Shown in pieces: positions 16,801 to 24,656 of a DNA stretch of 38,662 nt. The position numbers were made by a program, and so were the translations under genes. The DNA is from Candidatus Coatesiibacteriota bacterium (GTDB taxonomy: Bacteria; RBG-13-66-14; B26-G2; WVWN01): NCBI GenBank assembly GCA_020356085.1, contig CP070633.1, positions 1,570,706 to 1,609,367 on the forward strand, written 5' to 3'. The first letter of the stretch is position 1. Each line of letters begins with the position of its first letter. The notes under the pieces are model-generated. The model had not been told where the DNA came from. It worked only from the letters and a program-made list of their open reading frames with translations, and searched no databases.

Positions 16801-17347
16801 ACCGCGCGACGTTCAGGAACTCCTCTCTCCCGCGGATACCGCGCACGCCGTTACGCGGATCGCGAGCGAGATTGTCGAGGAGAACGGCGGCGGCGCCGAG
16901 GTGGCCATAGTCGGAATCCACACCGGCGGCGTACCCCTCGCCGACCGGCTCGTCGCGGCGCTGGGGCAGTTGGGCGAACCGCCGGCGGCCACCGGGACCG
17001 TCGACATCACGCTCTACCGCGACGACTTATCGCAGATCGGCCCCGCGCCCGTCGTGCGCTCCACCGACGTCGCCTTCGACGTAGCCGGAATGACGGTCGT
17101 GCTCGTCGACGACGTGGTCTTTACGGGCCGGACGGTCCGCGCGGCGATTGACAACCTCATCGATCTCGGCCGGCCCCGCCGCATCGAACTCGCGGTGCTC
17201 ATCGACCGCGGCGGCCGTGAACTGCCCATCCAACCGGATTTCGTGGGCAAACGCGTCGACCTCGGGTCCGACCGCATCATCGAGGTCGTCTTCGACGAGA
17301 GCGGCGACCGCGTCATAAGCTACCTTAACCCGGCCGGCCCGCCTTAG
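16790..17347 (+). CDS. pyrR: PyrR-type pyrimidine regulator / uracil phosphoribosyltransferase
   Basis: 185 residues from ATG at 16790, which has AAAAGG upstream and overlaps the SPFH gene. Family landmarks are GTVDITLYRDDLSQIG, the PRPP loop VVLVDDVVFTGRTVRAAIDNLIDLGRPRRIELAVL and DRGGRELPIQPDFVGK. PyrR binds pyr mRNA in response to UMP and often has weak uracil phosphoribosyltransferase activity. Two usual positions differ: GIHTGG in place of GI-TRG, and DRGGRELP in place of DRGHRELP. No PyrR-binding hairpin is visible in the 24 bp before pyrB. Confidence 0.9.
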   Translation: MVDKPRDVQELLSPADTAHAVTRIASEIVEENGGGAEVAIVGIHTGGVPLADRLVAALGQLGEPPAATGTVDITLYRDDLSQIGPAPVVRSTDVAFDVAGMTVVLVDDVVFTGRTVRAAIDNLIDLGRPRRIELAVLIDRGGRELPIQPDFVGKRVDLGSDRIIEVVFDESGDRVISYLNPAGPP

Positions 17348-17371
17348 GGCCAAGGTTTGTAGGGGAGGACC

Positions 17372-18298
17372 GTGACCTTACGCTCGAAAGATTTACTCGG
17401 GATCCAATCCCTCTCGGAAGGCGAGCTGCGCGTCATCTTGGACACGGCCGCCAACTTCGCGGCCGTGGCCGCGCGGCCCGTTAAGAAAGTCCCCACCCTC
17501 CGCGGCCGGACCGTCGCCAACCTCTTCTACGAACCCTCCACCCGGACCCGCATTTCCTTCGAATTGGCCGCCAAGCGCCTCTCGGCCGACTTCATCAACA
17601 TTACCGCCGCGACCTCCTCCGCCGCGACCGGCGAAACGCTGACCGATACGGCGAAGACGGTGGAGGCCATGAACGTCGACTTCCTCGTCGTGCGCCACTC
17701 CATGGCCGGCGCCGCCCACCAGCTCGCGCGCCAGGTAGAGTGTTCCGTCATCAACGCCGGCGACGGCCCCCACGAGCACCCGACGCAGGCGCTCGTCGAC
17801 CTGTTCACGATTTGGGAGCACCAAAAGCGCTTCGCCGGCCTAAAAATAGCGATCGTCGGCGACCACCCCCGCAGCCCGGTGACGATATCGAATATATACG
17901 GGTTGAAAAAGATGGGCGCGGAGGTGACGCTCGTCGGCCCCTCCACCCTCCTCCCGCCCGGTATCGAGCAACTCGGCGTCGGTACGGCGACGCGGATGGA
18001 GGAGGGGATCGCGGAGGCGGACGTCATACTGCTGTCGCGGGTGGAGATCACGGAGGCCAACCGGCTGCAGATTCCCTCGCTGCGCGAGTACGCCCGCTTC
18101 TATTGCCTTACGCGGCGCCGGCTCGCGCTCGCGGCTCAGGGGGCGTTGGTCCTCCACTCCGGTTCCATGAACCGCGGCGTCGAGATCTCGCCGGAGGTGG
18201 CGGACGACGCTTTCCCGCTGATGGTCGAGCAAGTGACCAACGGCATCGCCGTTCGGATGGCGGTGCTGTACCTGCTGGCGGGAGGGGACCGCGCATGA
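17372..18298 (+). CDS. pyrB: Aspartate carbamoyltransferase-like protein with altered aspartate site
   Basis: 308 residues with the full carbamoyltransferase fold. GTG at 17372 follows GGGGAGG. The carbamoyl-phosphate motifs are intact: YEPSTRTRISFE, VVRHSMAGAA and NAGDGPHEHPTQALVDL. Several residues that hold aspartate in E. coli ATCase differ: K84 is Thr86 (SSAATGETL), R167 is Pro169 (GDHPRSPV instead of GDI-HSRV), Q231 is Glu225 (LSRVEITE), and the HPGP loop is HSGS (residues 262-265). Length and other motifs are preserved, so this is not a decayed pseudogene. It may be a non-canonical carbamoyltransferase, or need its PyrC-like partner. Alignment is from memory of canonical sequences. The ATGA overlap with the next gene indicates tight coupling. 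Confidence 0.88.
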   Translation: MTLRSKDLLGIQSLSEGELRVILDTAANFAAVAARPVKKVPTLRGRTVANLFYEPSTRTRISFELAAKRLSADFINITAATSSAATGETLTDTAKTVEAMNVDFLVVRHSMAGAAHQLARQVECSVINAGDGPHEHPTQALVDLFTIWEHQKRFAGLKIAIVGDHPRSPVTISNIYGLKKMGAEVTLVGPSTLLPPGIEQLGVGTATRMEEGIAEADVILLSRVEITEANRLQIPSLREYARFYCLTRRRLALAAQGALVLHSGSMNRGVEISPEVADDAFPLMVEQVTNGIAVRMAVLYLLAGGDRA

Positions 18299-19608
18299 CG
18301 CTGCTGATCCGGAACGGCCGCGTACTCGACCCCTCTCAGGAACTCGACGCCGTGTGCGACCTCCTGTTGGAGGAGGGCCGCGTGGCCGCCTGCGGCGAGA
18401 ACCTCGCCTCCCCGCCGGGGGCCGAGGTTTACGATGCCTCCGGCCTGTGGGTCTTCCCCGGCGTCGTCGACCTCCACGTCCATATCTCGGAGCCGACCCG
18501 GGCCGACCGCGAGACCGTCGCGAGCCTGTCGCGCGCGGCCGCCGCCGGGGGCGTGACGACGGCGGTGTGCCGGCCGAACGACGACCTCCCGTTGGATAAC
18601 ATTACGCTGGCCGAGTTCCTGCACAGCAAGAACCGGCGGGAGGGGCTGGTCCGGTTGCAACCGGTGGCGGCGCTGACGCGCGGCCTGCGCGGCGAGAGCC
18701 TCACGGACGTCGGCGACCTGGTTACGGGCGGGGCGGTTGCGCTGGGCGACGACCGGCCGGTAATGAACTCCCAGGTTATGCGGCGGGGGCTGGAGTACGC
18801 GCGGACCTTCGGCGTCCCGGTGCTGTCTTTCGCCCAGGACGAGTCGCTGGCCGCGGGGGGCGTGATGAACGAGGGTTTCGTCTCGACCGCGTTGGGCCTG
18901 CGGGGCATCCCCTGGTCGGCGGAGGAGGTTATGGTCATTCGCGACGTCATCCTGGCGCGGATGAGCCGCTGGCGGATCCACCTCTCGCCGGTCACGGTGG
19001 CGGGGTCGGTGGAGCTTATCCGGCGCGCCAAGGCGGACGGGATCCGCGTGACCTGCGACACCTCGCCGCACTATTTCTGGCTGACGGAGCGCGCCGTGGA
19101 GGGGTACAACACCTACGCGAAGGTGGCGCCGCCGTTGCGGGGCGAGCGGGACGTGGAGGCGGTGAAGGCGGGCCTGGCCGACGGCACCATCGACGCAGTC
19201 GCCTCCCACCACGTCCCGCTGTCGATAGTCGACAAGGACGTCGAGTTCAACGACGCCGCGTTCGGGATCGCGGGCATCGAGACGCTCGTGCCGCTCACGT
19301 ATACGGCGTTGGTGGAGCAGGGGGGCACGGCGCCGCTCGACTTCGTCCGGTTGCTTGCGACCGGCCCCGCCTCGCTGTTCGGCCTGGGCGGCGGGACGCT
19401 CCGGCCCGGCGCGCCGGCGGACGTAACGGCGATCGACGTCGCCGCGCGGCGCTCGGTGGCCGCCGGCTCCTTTTTCTCGCGCGGGAAGAACACGCCCTTC
19501 GAGGGCCGGGAGGTGACGGGGTGGCCGGTGCTAACCGTCGTCGGCGGCGAGGTGGTCCTGAAGGATGGCCGGATCGGCTCTCCCCCCAACCCGGCGCTGG
19601 CCTCCTAG
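18295..19608 (+). CDS. pyrC: Dihydroorotase homolog lacking metal-site residues (pseudo-dihydroorotase)
   Basis: 437 residues, class I dihydroorotase fold with RNGRVLDPSQELDAVCDLLL, FPGVVDLHVHISEP, AAGGVTTAVCRPND, GGVMNEGFVSTALGL, DGTIDAVASHH and GRIGSP. Relative to Aquifex aeolicus PyrC, H61, H63 and D153 are kept. R65 is Ser65, H180 is Phe179 (LSFAQDES), H232 is Pro232 (HLSPVTVAG) and D305 is His305 (ASHHVPL instead of ATDHAPH). With three metal or catalytic ligands and the substrate arginine gone, the usual hydrolysis is very unlikely. Comparable inactive PyrC' subunits support ATCase assembly in Pseudomonas. Here the partner PyrB is altered too. Confidence 0.88.
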   Translation: MTLLIRNGRVLDPSQELDAVCDLLLEEGRVAACGENLASPPGAEVYDASGLWVFPGVVDLHVHISEPTRADRETVASLSRAAAAGGVTTAVCRPNDDLPLDNITLAEFLHSKNRREGLVRLQPVAALTRGLRGESLTDVGDLVTGGAVALGDDRPVMNSQVMRRGLEYARTFGVPVLSFAQDESLAAGGVMNEGFVSTALGLRGIPWSAEEVMVIRDVILARMSRWRIHLSPVTVAGSVELIRRAKADGIRVTCDTSPHYFWLTERAVEGYNTYAKVAPPLRGERDVEAVKAGLADGTIDAVASHHVPLSIVDKDVEFNDAAFGIAGIETLVPLTYTALVEQGGTAPLDFVRLLATGPASLFGLGGGTLRPGAPADVTAIDVAARRSVAAGSFFSRGKNTPFEGREVTGWPVLTVVGGEVVLKDGRIGSPPNPALAS

Positions 19609-19640
19609 CGGTTTCGCCTCCAAAGCGTATAAAAGCAAGT

Positions 19641-19673
19641 AAAAAAAAGCCCCGGCTCGCGCCGGGGCTTTTT
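19641..19673. terminator. Bidirectional intrinsic terminator between the pyr run and the C25 protease gene
   Basis: Eight A, stem GCCCCGGC (19649-19656), loop TCGC, stem GCCGGGGC (19661-19668), five T. It ends the plus-strand run and the minus-strand gene ending at 19699. Confidence 0.9.
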
Positions 19674-19698
19674 GTTTGGCGTTGATACGTCGGGGCCG

Positions 19699-22323
19699 TT
19701 AGCGCGATACGATGCAGCGCTTGGTCGCGGCGAACGCCGGCGTGTCGAGGCGGTAGAGGTAAACCCCCGCCGGGACGGACCGGCCGGCGTTGTCCGTGAG
19801 GTTCCATTCGAACTTCACGACGCCCGCTTCTTTGGTCCCGAAGTTAACCGTTTTAATCTCGCGGCCGGAGAGGTCGAAGACGCGGAGCGCGACGTTGGAG
19901 GTCGTGACCGGGAGGCCGAAGCTGATCGTAGTGGAGGTGCGGGCCGGGTTCGGGTAGTTCTGGCTCAGGACGAAGGACTTCGGCGCGAGTTGGCTGTCGA
20001 CGCGGATCGGGCCGGCGAAGACCGGCTCGGCGATCGTCACGGCTTCCAGCCGGTAGCTGTAGCTGCCCGGGCCCACGCCGTCGAAGTACTCGTACGGGCC
20101 GCGGCCGGTTATCAACTCGCCGTTGATTTTGACCCACGACGGGTTGGAGGTGGCTCCGGCGCCGCCCGGGGCGGTGAACGCCTCCGCCTCGGCGAGTTCC
20201 TTCCGCCAGAGGTTGAAGCCCAGGAGTTCGCCGTCGTGGCGAGCGTTCCAGGAGACGCGGACGCCTTCCTCGACGCGGCGAGCGGAGAAGCCCGAGATCT
20301 TGATGTCCGAGCTATTTTCTACCGTGCACGTGCCCCAGTAACCGAGGTAGCCGTCTTTGGTCGCCGTAACGTACATCGTTCCGGCGGAACCAATGCGCGG
20401 GATCGGTTCGAGCGAGACTTGGCCGGAGGAGTCGGTCGTACCGGCGCAGTAGATGTCGTCCTTCTTGTACAGGCCGACCAGCGCGCCCTCCACCGGCGCG
20501 TCGCCGTCGTCCGTGACGGTGACGTTGAACTTGTTCCCGGGACCCGGCTTGAAGTTCGAGGGATGGGCGCCCTTGAGCGTCATGGTAGGCGTCTTCATCC
20601 ACATGCGCGTGAACGGGTCGCCGTTCCACATGTACATGTAGACGTTCTTAATGTAGGTGTGGTAGGGGCCGTAGATCTGGATGAGGCGGGTGTTGCCGTA
20701 GTTGGAGACGCGGCCTACGTTCAAGATTCCCTGATCGTAGACGGCCTTGTACATCTCCTTCATGTAGTCGTGGTTGGGGACGGTGTAGGAGGGGTCGGAG
20801 GCGCTGTTGGAGGCGACGCCGGCCTTGCCGGTGGCGTTCAGGTTCGACTCGATGAAGCACTCGCCGCCGTACGCGAAGTTGCCGTTCAGGCAGCAGATGT
20901 TGAGCCAGATGGAGGTCTTGTCGCCGTTGGCAAGGGCGTGCACGTCGCTGGTTCTATAATATTCGCGGTAGATATTCCAGGCTTGCCAGGAGGTCGCGTC
21001 GCCGTGGCCGCGGTAGGAGGTGATGTTCACGCCGGCGTTTATGGCGTTGGAGATGTCCGTATTACGCTTTCCTTGCGAGCCGTAGACCTTGACGAAGGTC
21101 GGTTGAAATTTGCTGTAATTGTAGTTCGCGACTTCCTCGCAGCACCCTTCGTATTTTCCGGGAGCGTTTTCGTAGTTCGCGACGAGAAGCGCCTTGTCCA
21201 GCCAGCCGCCGCCCAGTTCCGGGTCCTTCTGGTACTTTATGTTCTTTTGGATGAAATAAGTAAGTTTGTTCGCGTCTTTAGTGCTGTAGCGGCCGACGTT
21301 CACGTCCGGATAGGGGTCCTGTTGGCCGCCGTTGAGGCAGCTGTACCAGTAGTCCGCCACCATGCTGTAGCCGGGCCAGTACCCCGCCGCGACGTAGTCG
21401 ATGTCGCCCACGAGCAGCACGTACTTCAGGACGGCCGGCGAGGCCTCGTCGTAGGTCGTTTGGATGTAGGCCTTAATGTTCTCCTTCGACGTCCCGGTGG
21501 TGCCGGTGTCCACTACTTTCGTGTAGTAGCCCATCTTGTTGTAGAACTCGGCCAGCACTTCGGCCTCATCTTTGTAGTCCGGGTAGCAGACGAAGAGGAT
21601 TTCGGCCTTCGTGAGGTTGGTGTCGAATTTGGGCGGAGCGAACCCCGGTTTGTAGTTAACCACCGTGCCGCGGTAGAGCGGCTCGAAGTCGGGATCGCGG
21701 TAGCCCGTGTCGCGGAGCGTATTTACCGAGCCGGTGCCGTAGTACGTGAGTTTAACGGTGACCTTGGTCGCGACCGTAAGTTCCTTGGTCGCCGGGTTCC
21801 ACCGGAACGGGTAGACGCTCAGCGGGATGACGCGGAGGTCGCGGAAGATGGCGGGCGTGCCGAGCTCGACCTTCATCTCCGGATACGTCGCGCCGCCGGC
21901 GTAGTATGCTTCCTCCCGTACGAACGGAAGCTCGTAGTCGAAGTCCGTGGCCGGCGTCTGGAACGGCCAAACGTTATACCCGCCCAGCGTCGTTTCCTCC
22001 CACGCGACGAGATCCACGCGGACCTTCCGGTCGCCCGGGATCATTACCGTCTCGTTGACGGCGGGCAGTTCGGGGTACCCGATTTCGTCCAGCGTGCCCC
22101 GGCTCTCCAGGAGGATGCGGTCGTACGTTACGCCCTCCGCGGTCTCCTTCTCGCGGACGAAGCCGTTAATCGAGAAGGTGAGGACCGTTTCGGAGGGAGT
22201 ATCCGAAATGACCCGGGTTACGGCCTCCGGCGTCCCGGCGCCGCTAAGGGCTACCGTTTCGGCCGAGGCGGCCGTACCCGCCACGAGCGCGACACTGGCG
22301 AATAAAATTAGCGATTTTTTCAT
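19699..22323 (-). CDS. Gingipain-type C25 cysteine protease with type IX sorting domain
   Basis: 874 residues, secreted. A signal peptide (MKKSLILFASVALVAGTAASA) and a propeptide of about 210 residues (PELPAVNETVMIPGDRKVRV) precede the C25 domain: KYVLLVGDIDYVAAGYWPGY, PYPDVNVGRYSTKDANKLTY, catalytic His440 in YRGHGDATSW and Cys478 in ICCLNGNFAYGGECFIE. Next come an Ig/carboxypeptidase-regulatory-like domain (VTVTDDGDAPVEGALVGLY, about 600-690), an FN3-like unit (SWNARHDGELLGFNLWRKE), and a C-terminal sorting domain (VLSQNYPNPARTSTTISFGL, GVYLYRLDTPAFAATKRCIV). The last is the type IX secretion/FlgD-Ig-like tail that is cleaved or anchored at the surface. Cysteine-rich stretches (EGCCEEVANY, NICC) are unusual. 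It likely degrades extracellular protein. Confidence 0.93.
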   Translation of the reverse strand: MKKSLILFASVALVAGTAASAETVALSGAGTPEAVTRVISDTPSETVLTFSINGFVREKETAEGVTYDRILLESRGTLDEIGYPELPAVNETVMIPGDRKVRVDLVAWEETTLGGYNVWPFQTPATDFDYELPFVREEAYYAGGATYPEMKVELGTPAIFRDLRVIPLSVYPFRWNPATKELTVATKVTVKLTYYGTGSVNTLRDTGYRDPDFEPLYRGTVVNYKPGFAPPKFDTNLTKAEILFVCYPDYKDEAEVLAEFYNKMGYYTKVVDTGTTGTSKENIKAYIQTTYDEASPAVLKYVLLVGDIDYVAAGYWPGYSMVADYWYSCLNGGQQDPYPDVNVGRYSTKDANKLTYFIQKNIKYQKDPELGGGWLDKALLVANYENAPGKYEGCCEEVANYNYSKFQPTFVKVYGSQGKRNTDISNAINAGVNITSYRGHGDATSWQAWNIYREYYRTSDVHALANGDKTSIWLNICCLNGNFAYGGECFIESNLNATGKAGVASNSASDPSYTVPNHDYMKEMYKAVYDQGILNVGRVSNYGNTRLIQIYGPYHTYIKNVYMYMWNGDPFTRMWMKTPTMTLKGAHPSNFKPGPGNKFNVTVTDDGDAPVEGALVGLYKKDDIYCAGTTDSSGQVSLEPIPRIGSAGTMYVTATKDGYLGYWGTCTVENSSDIKISGFSARRVEEGVRVSWNARHDGELLGFNLWRKELAEAEAFTAPGGAGATSNPSWVKINGELITGRGPYEYFDGVGPGSYSYRLEAVTIAEPVFAGPIRVDSQLAPKSFVLSQNYPNPARTSTTISFGLPVTTSNVALRVFDLSGREIKTVNFGTKEAGVVKFEWNLTDNAGRSVPAGVYLYRLDTPAFAATKRCIVSR

Positions 22324-22341
22324 GCGGACTCTCCTCTTCGG

Positions 22342-22386
22342 TTAATTTGGTAACCGATTGGCGGTTGTTAGGCGTTGGTAAGGCAA
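22342..22386 (-). CDS. Possible 14-residue leader peptide in the C25 protease mRNA
   Basis: On the minus strand, TTG at 22386 opens MPYQRLTTANRLPN and stops at TAA (22342-22344), 18 nt before the protease ATG. GGGAGGTGATC (22388-22398) complements the 16S 3' end over ten bases and its GGAGG lies 6 nt from the TTG, a better ribosome site than the one of the protease itself. Translation may regulate the downstream gene. A hairpin AACCG-CCAAT-CGGTT lies within it. Purely a sequence-pattern inference. Confidence 0.4.
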   Translation of the reverse strand: MPYQRLTTANRLPN

Positions 22387-22421
22387 CGATCACCTCCCTA
22401 GATATTATTCTACCTCTTACC

Positions 22422-22451
22422 ATTTTACCCCGTCGGAACCGCCGGTGTCAA
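22422..22451 (-). promoter_or_regulatory. Strong promoter of the C25 protease gene
   Basis: On the minus strand, TTGACA (22446-22451), 18 bp, TAAAAT (22422-22427). The leader is about 92 nt and includes the possible leader peptide. Confidence 0.75.
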
Positions 22452-22465
22452 GTTTAAAAAAGCCG

Positions 22466-23830
22466 TTACGGATTCCGCTCGGAGACCAGGATTTCCTGCA
22501 GCGTCGCCTCCACCTCGGCGCGAATTTCGTCGCGTCGCGCCTCGCTTTCCGCTTCGAACCGCAAAACGAGCGCCGGCTGCGTATTGGAGGCCCGGACCAA
22601 GCCCCAGCCCCCGTCGAACAGGATCCGCGCGCCGTCGACGGCGATTATTTCGTGATCGGCGAATCGCCTCTTTATTTCCTCCACGGCCCTAAACTTCACC
22701 TCGTCGGGGCAGTCCACGCGGAGCTCGGGCGTGGCGTAGTAGGTCGGGATCCGGTCGACGAGCGCGCTCAACGGCTCGCCGGCGGCCGCGAGCAGCTCCG
22801 CTAGCCGCAGCGCCGCGTACAGCGCGTCGTCGTAACCGAAATAGCGGTCCGCGAAATATATGTGGCCGCTCATCTCGCCGGCGAGGAGCGCTCTCTCCTC
22901 CCGGATTTTCGCCTCGATTAAGGAGTGGCCCGTCTTCCACATCACCGGCGTCCCGCCCCGCCGCGCGACCTCCTCCGCTAACGCCTGCGAACATTTGACC
23001 TCGAAGATTATTTTGGCCCCCGGGTTGGCTTCCAGGATCGGCCCGGCGTACAGCGCCAGGAGTTTGTCACCCCATATCAACCGGCCCTGGTCGTCGACGG
23101 CGCCGAGGCGGTCCGCATCGCCGTCGAAGGCCACGCCCGCCGCCGCGCCGGTCTCGCGAACGCGCGCGGCCAGCGCCTCCATATTCTCGGGGACCGTGGG
23201 ATCCGGCCAGTGATGGGGAAACGTTTCGTCCAGCTCGCAATACAGGCCCTCCGCCTCGCACCCCGCCTCCGTCAACAAGTCCGGCATGAGCAGCGAGGCC
23301 ATGGCGTTCCCCGCGTCCGCCACGAGCTTCACCGGTCGGCTCACGTTCACGCGCTCGAGTAGCGCCCGGCGGTAGTCGTCGAGGACCTCCCGCTGCCCGT
23401 AGCTCCCGGCGCCGGAGGCGTAGTCGCCGCGCTCGATGATCTCGGCGAGGCTACGGATCTCGTCTCCGTAGATCGTACCCTCGCCGCACGCGATTTTAAA
23501 GCCGTTGAACTGCGGCGGGTTGTGGCTCCCGGTGACCATAACGCCTCCCTCGCCGGGGGCGTAGTGGCGCGTGGCGAAGTAGAACGCGGGCGTGGGCGCC
23601 AGGCCCAGGTCGACGACGTCGACGCCGCACCCTTGCAACCCCTCTGCGATCAGGGCGGCGTACGGTTCGGAGGAGGGCCGGTTGTCGCGTGCCACCAGCG
23701 CCGTTTTCTTGCCGTGCCGGGCCAGGTACGTCCCCACGGCGCGGCCGAGGGCGGCGACCACCTCCTCCGTCAACTCCTCGCCGACGGTGCCGCGGACGTC
23801 GTATTCGCGAAAAATATTTTTAGGGATCAA
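22466..23830 (-). CDS. Phosphomannomutase/phosphoglucomutase (ManB/AlgC type)
   Basis: 454 residues. It moves phosphate between C1 and C6 of mannose or glucose phosphates for polysaccharide and LPS precursors. The start is TTG at 23830: AAGGAGG lies 6 nt upstream, and the protein then opens with the canonical IPKNIFREYDVRG. The four active-site loops are visible: phosphoserine Ser102 in VMVTGSHNPPQFNGFKI, metal loop FDGDADRLGAVDD, sugar loop EMSGHIYF, and the phosphate loop GWGLVRASNTQPALVLRFEA. It reads into the C25 promoter region, with only a weak CCGTAACGG hairpin and a T run after its stop. Confidence 0.95.
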   Translation of the reverse strand: MIPKNIFREYDVRGTVGEELTEEVVAALGRAVGTYLARHGKKTALVARDNRPSSEPYAALIAEGLQGCGVDVVDLGLAPTPAFYFATRHYAPGEGGVMVTGSHNPPQFNGFKIACGEGTIYGDEIRSLAEIIERGDYASGAGSYGQREVLDDYRRALLERVNVSRPVKLVADAGNAMASLLMPDLLTEAGCEAEGLYCELDETFPHHWPDPTVPENMEALAARVRETGAAAGVAFDGDADRLGAVDDQGRLIWGDKLLALYAGPILEANPGAKIIFEVKCSQALAEEVARRGGTPVMWKTGHSLIEAKIREERALLAGEMSGHIYFADRYFGYDDALYAALRLAELLAAAGEPLSALVDRIPTYYATPELRVDCPDEVKFRAVEEIKRRFADHEIIAVDGARILFDGGWGLVRASNTQPALVLRFEAESEARRDEIRAEVEATLQEILVSERNP

Positions 23831-23856
23831 AACGAGCCTCCTTAGATCGGGAGGCC

Positions 23857-23885
23857 AGTATATCAAATATCGCCGGAGGTGTTAA
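23857..23885 (-). promoter_or_regulatory. Promoter of the phosphohexomutase gene
   Basis: On the minus strand, TTAACA (23880-23885), 17 bp, TATACT (23857-23862), leader about 20 nt. Confidence 0.75.
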
Positions 23886-23917
23886 TATCTTATCTCGCCC
23901 CGCCCCGTTTTAAAGGG

Positions 23918-23946
23918 TTGAGGTCAGGCGAAGGCTGTGTTAATAA
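23918..23946 (+). promoter_or_regulatory. Probable promoter of the small lipoprotein gene
   Basis: TTGAGG (23918-23923), 17 bp, TAATAA (23941-23946). It points away from the phosphohexomutase promoter, with only 32 bp between the two -35 boxes. Confidence 0.5.
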
Positions 23947-23981
23947 TGCGCCATCGTAAACGCATTCCTTGGAGGTGCGAA

Positions 23982-24431
23982 TTGCACAGGCGCGTGAGTT
24001 TTATGATACTGGCGATAGCCGCCGCGGCATGGGTCGCGTTCGCCGGTTGCGGCAAGAAGGCCGAAGAGGCGGAGACGGTCGCGACGGCCGAGACGCCGGC
24101 CGAAGTCGAGGGCACCGCGGAGGTCCCGGAGGACTTCGGCGCCGCGTTCGAGGCTAAGGTCGCGGAAGTGGACGAGTACATGAAGGCTCATAACGTCGAG
24201 AACACGCCTAAGGAAGAAATCGCCTCTACGCTCGACGGGTTTAAAACGGAGTTCGAGACGTTGGCGGAGAACGCGGCCGCCGACGAGGCGCTGGCCGCGC
24301 AGTGTCGCCTCGCCGCGGAGAGTATGGGCCTCTATGCCGACAGTTTGCGCGACGACCCGCTGCTCTCCATCGACGCCGAGGTGAAGTGGAACCAGGTTAA
24401 AGAAGGCCTCGCCGGCGGACCTCCCTCCTAG
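23982..24431 (+). CDS. Small acidic lipoprotein
   Basis: 149 residues from TTG at 23982. GGAGG lies 6 nt upstream, which decides this start over the ATG at 23946 in the longer frame. The signal MHRRVSFMILAIAAAAWVAFAGC ends in a lipobox cysteine at residue 23, followed by KKAEEAETVATAETPAE, an acidic linker, then a mostly helical domain (FGAAFEAKVAEVDEYMKAHN, STLDGFKTEFETLAENAAAD). The linker after the cysteine closely resembles that of the lipoprotein at 33985-34296 (KKKEEAPTAETVETAETAVE), so both may share a tether. No family is recognised. Confidence 0.75.
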   Translation: MHRRVSFMILAIAAAAWVAFAGCGKKAEEAETVATAETPAEVEGTAEVPEDFGAAFEAKVAEVDEYMKAHNVENTPKEEIASTLDGFKTEFETLAENAAADEALAAQCRLAAESMGLYADSLRDDPLLSIDAEVKWNQVKEGLAGGPPS

Positions 24432-24507
24432 CGCGGTTTTGCCGTAAAATCGGTTCGGCCGTCGCTTTCCGGCGTCTGGCCACGCCGGAAGCCAATGAAT
24501 GTTATCT

Positions 24508-24536
24508 TTGACATATTAAGTTAAGCAAGATATTAT
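24508..24536 (+). promoter_or_regulatory. Strong promoter upstream of a short terminated transcript
   Basis: TTGACA (24508-24513), 17 bp, TATTAT (24531-24536), in an AT-rich island. It drives the predicted small RNA, not ribonucleotide reductase, since a strong terminator lies between. Confidence 0.75.
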
Positions 24537-24542
24537 TAGGCG

Positions 24543-24617
24543 ACCGGGACCGGCGGGAGGAGGGGCGCGGGTGGTTCGGCGGCGCGGGCGGGCCGCCTCC
24601 GCCCGCGCGTTTTTTTT
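24543..24617 (+). ncRNA. Predicted small RNA of about 75 nt
   Basis: A consensus promoter ends at 24536, and a textbook terminator closes at 24617: stem GCGCGGGCGG (24582-24591) and CCGCCCGCGC (24599-24608), 7-nt loop, eight T. Between them lies a G-rich stretch (GGGAGGAGGGG at 24555-24565) that could pair with C-rich or anti-ribosome-site sequences. No sensible ORF fits inside. It ends 2 bp before the next promoter, so the region holds two tandem transcription units. No known RNA family is recognised. Confidence 0.6.
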
Positions 24618-24619
24618 AC

Positions 24620-24648
24620 TTGACACCCAACATATTGGGGTGTAAAAT
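24620..24648 (+). promoter_or_regulatory. Promoter of the ribonucleotide reductase gene
   Basis: TTGACA (24620-24625), 17 bp, TAAAAT (24643-24648). The leader to the ATG at 24786 is about 130 nt. The two NrdR-like boxes sit in the spacer and at the transcription start. Confidence 0.75.
24625..24640 (+). promoter_or_regulatory. NrdR-like box 1
   Basis: ACCCAACATATTGGGG matches the NrdR box consensus (ACACwATATmTwGTGT, from memory) at about 12 of 16 positions and lies between -35 and -10. Flanks extend it to an ACACCC/GGGTGT inverted repeat. Confidence 0.6.
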
Positions 24649-24656
24649 CCTTAAGG

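Noticed and set aside
19672-22305. 877-codon plus-strand ORF opposite the C25 protease
   Set aside because: Antisense shadow caused by high GC; Val/Arg/Asp-rich without motifs, whereas the minus strand has catalytic residues, a signal peptide and a sorting domain.
24571-24645. GTG ORF (MVRRRGRAASARAFF...) after GGAGGAGGGG inside the small RNA
   Set aside because: It runs through the terminator and the nrdJ promoter, so it could not be translated from the short transcript.
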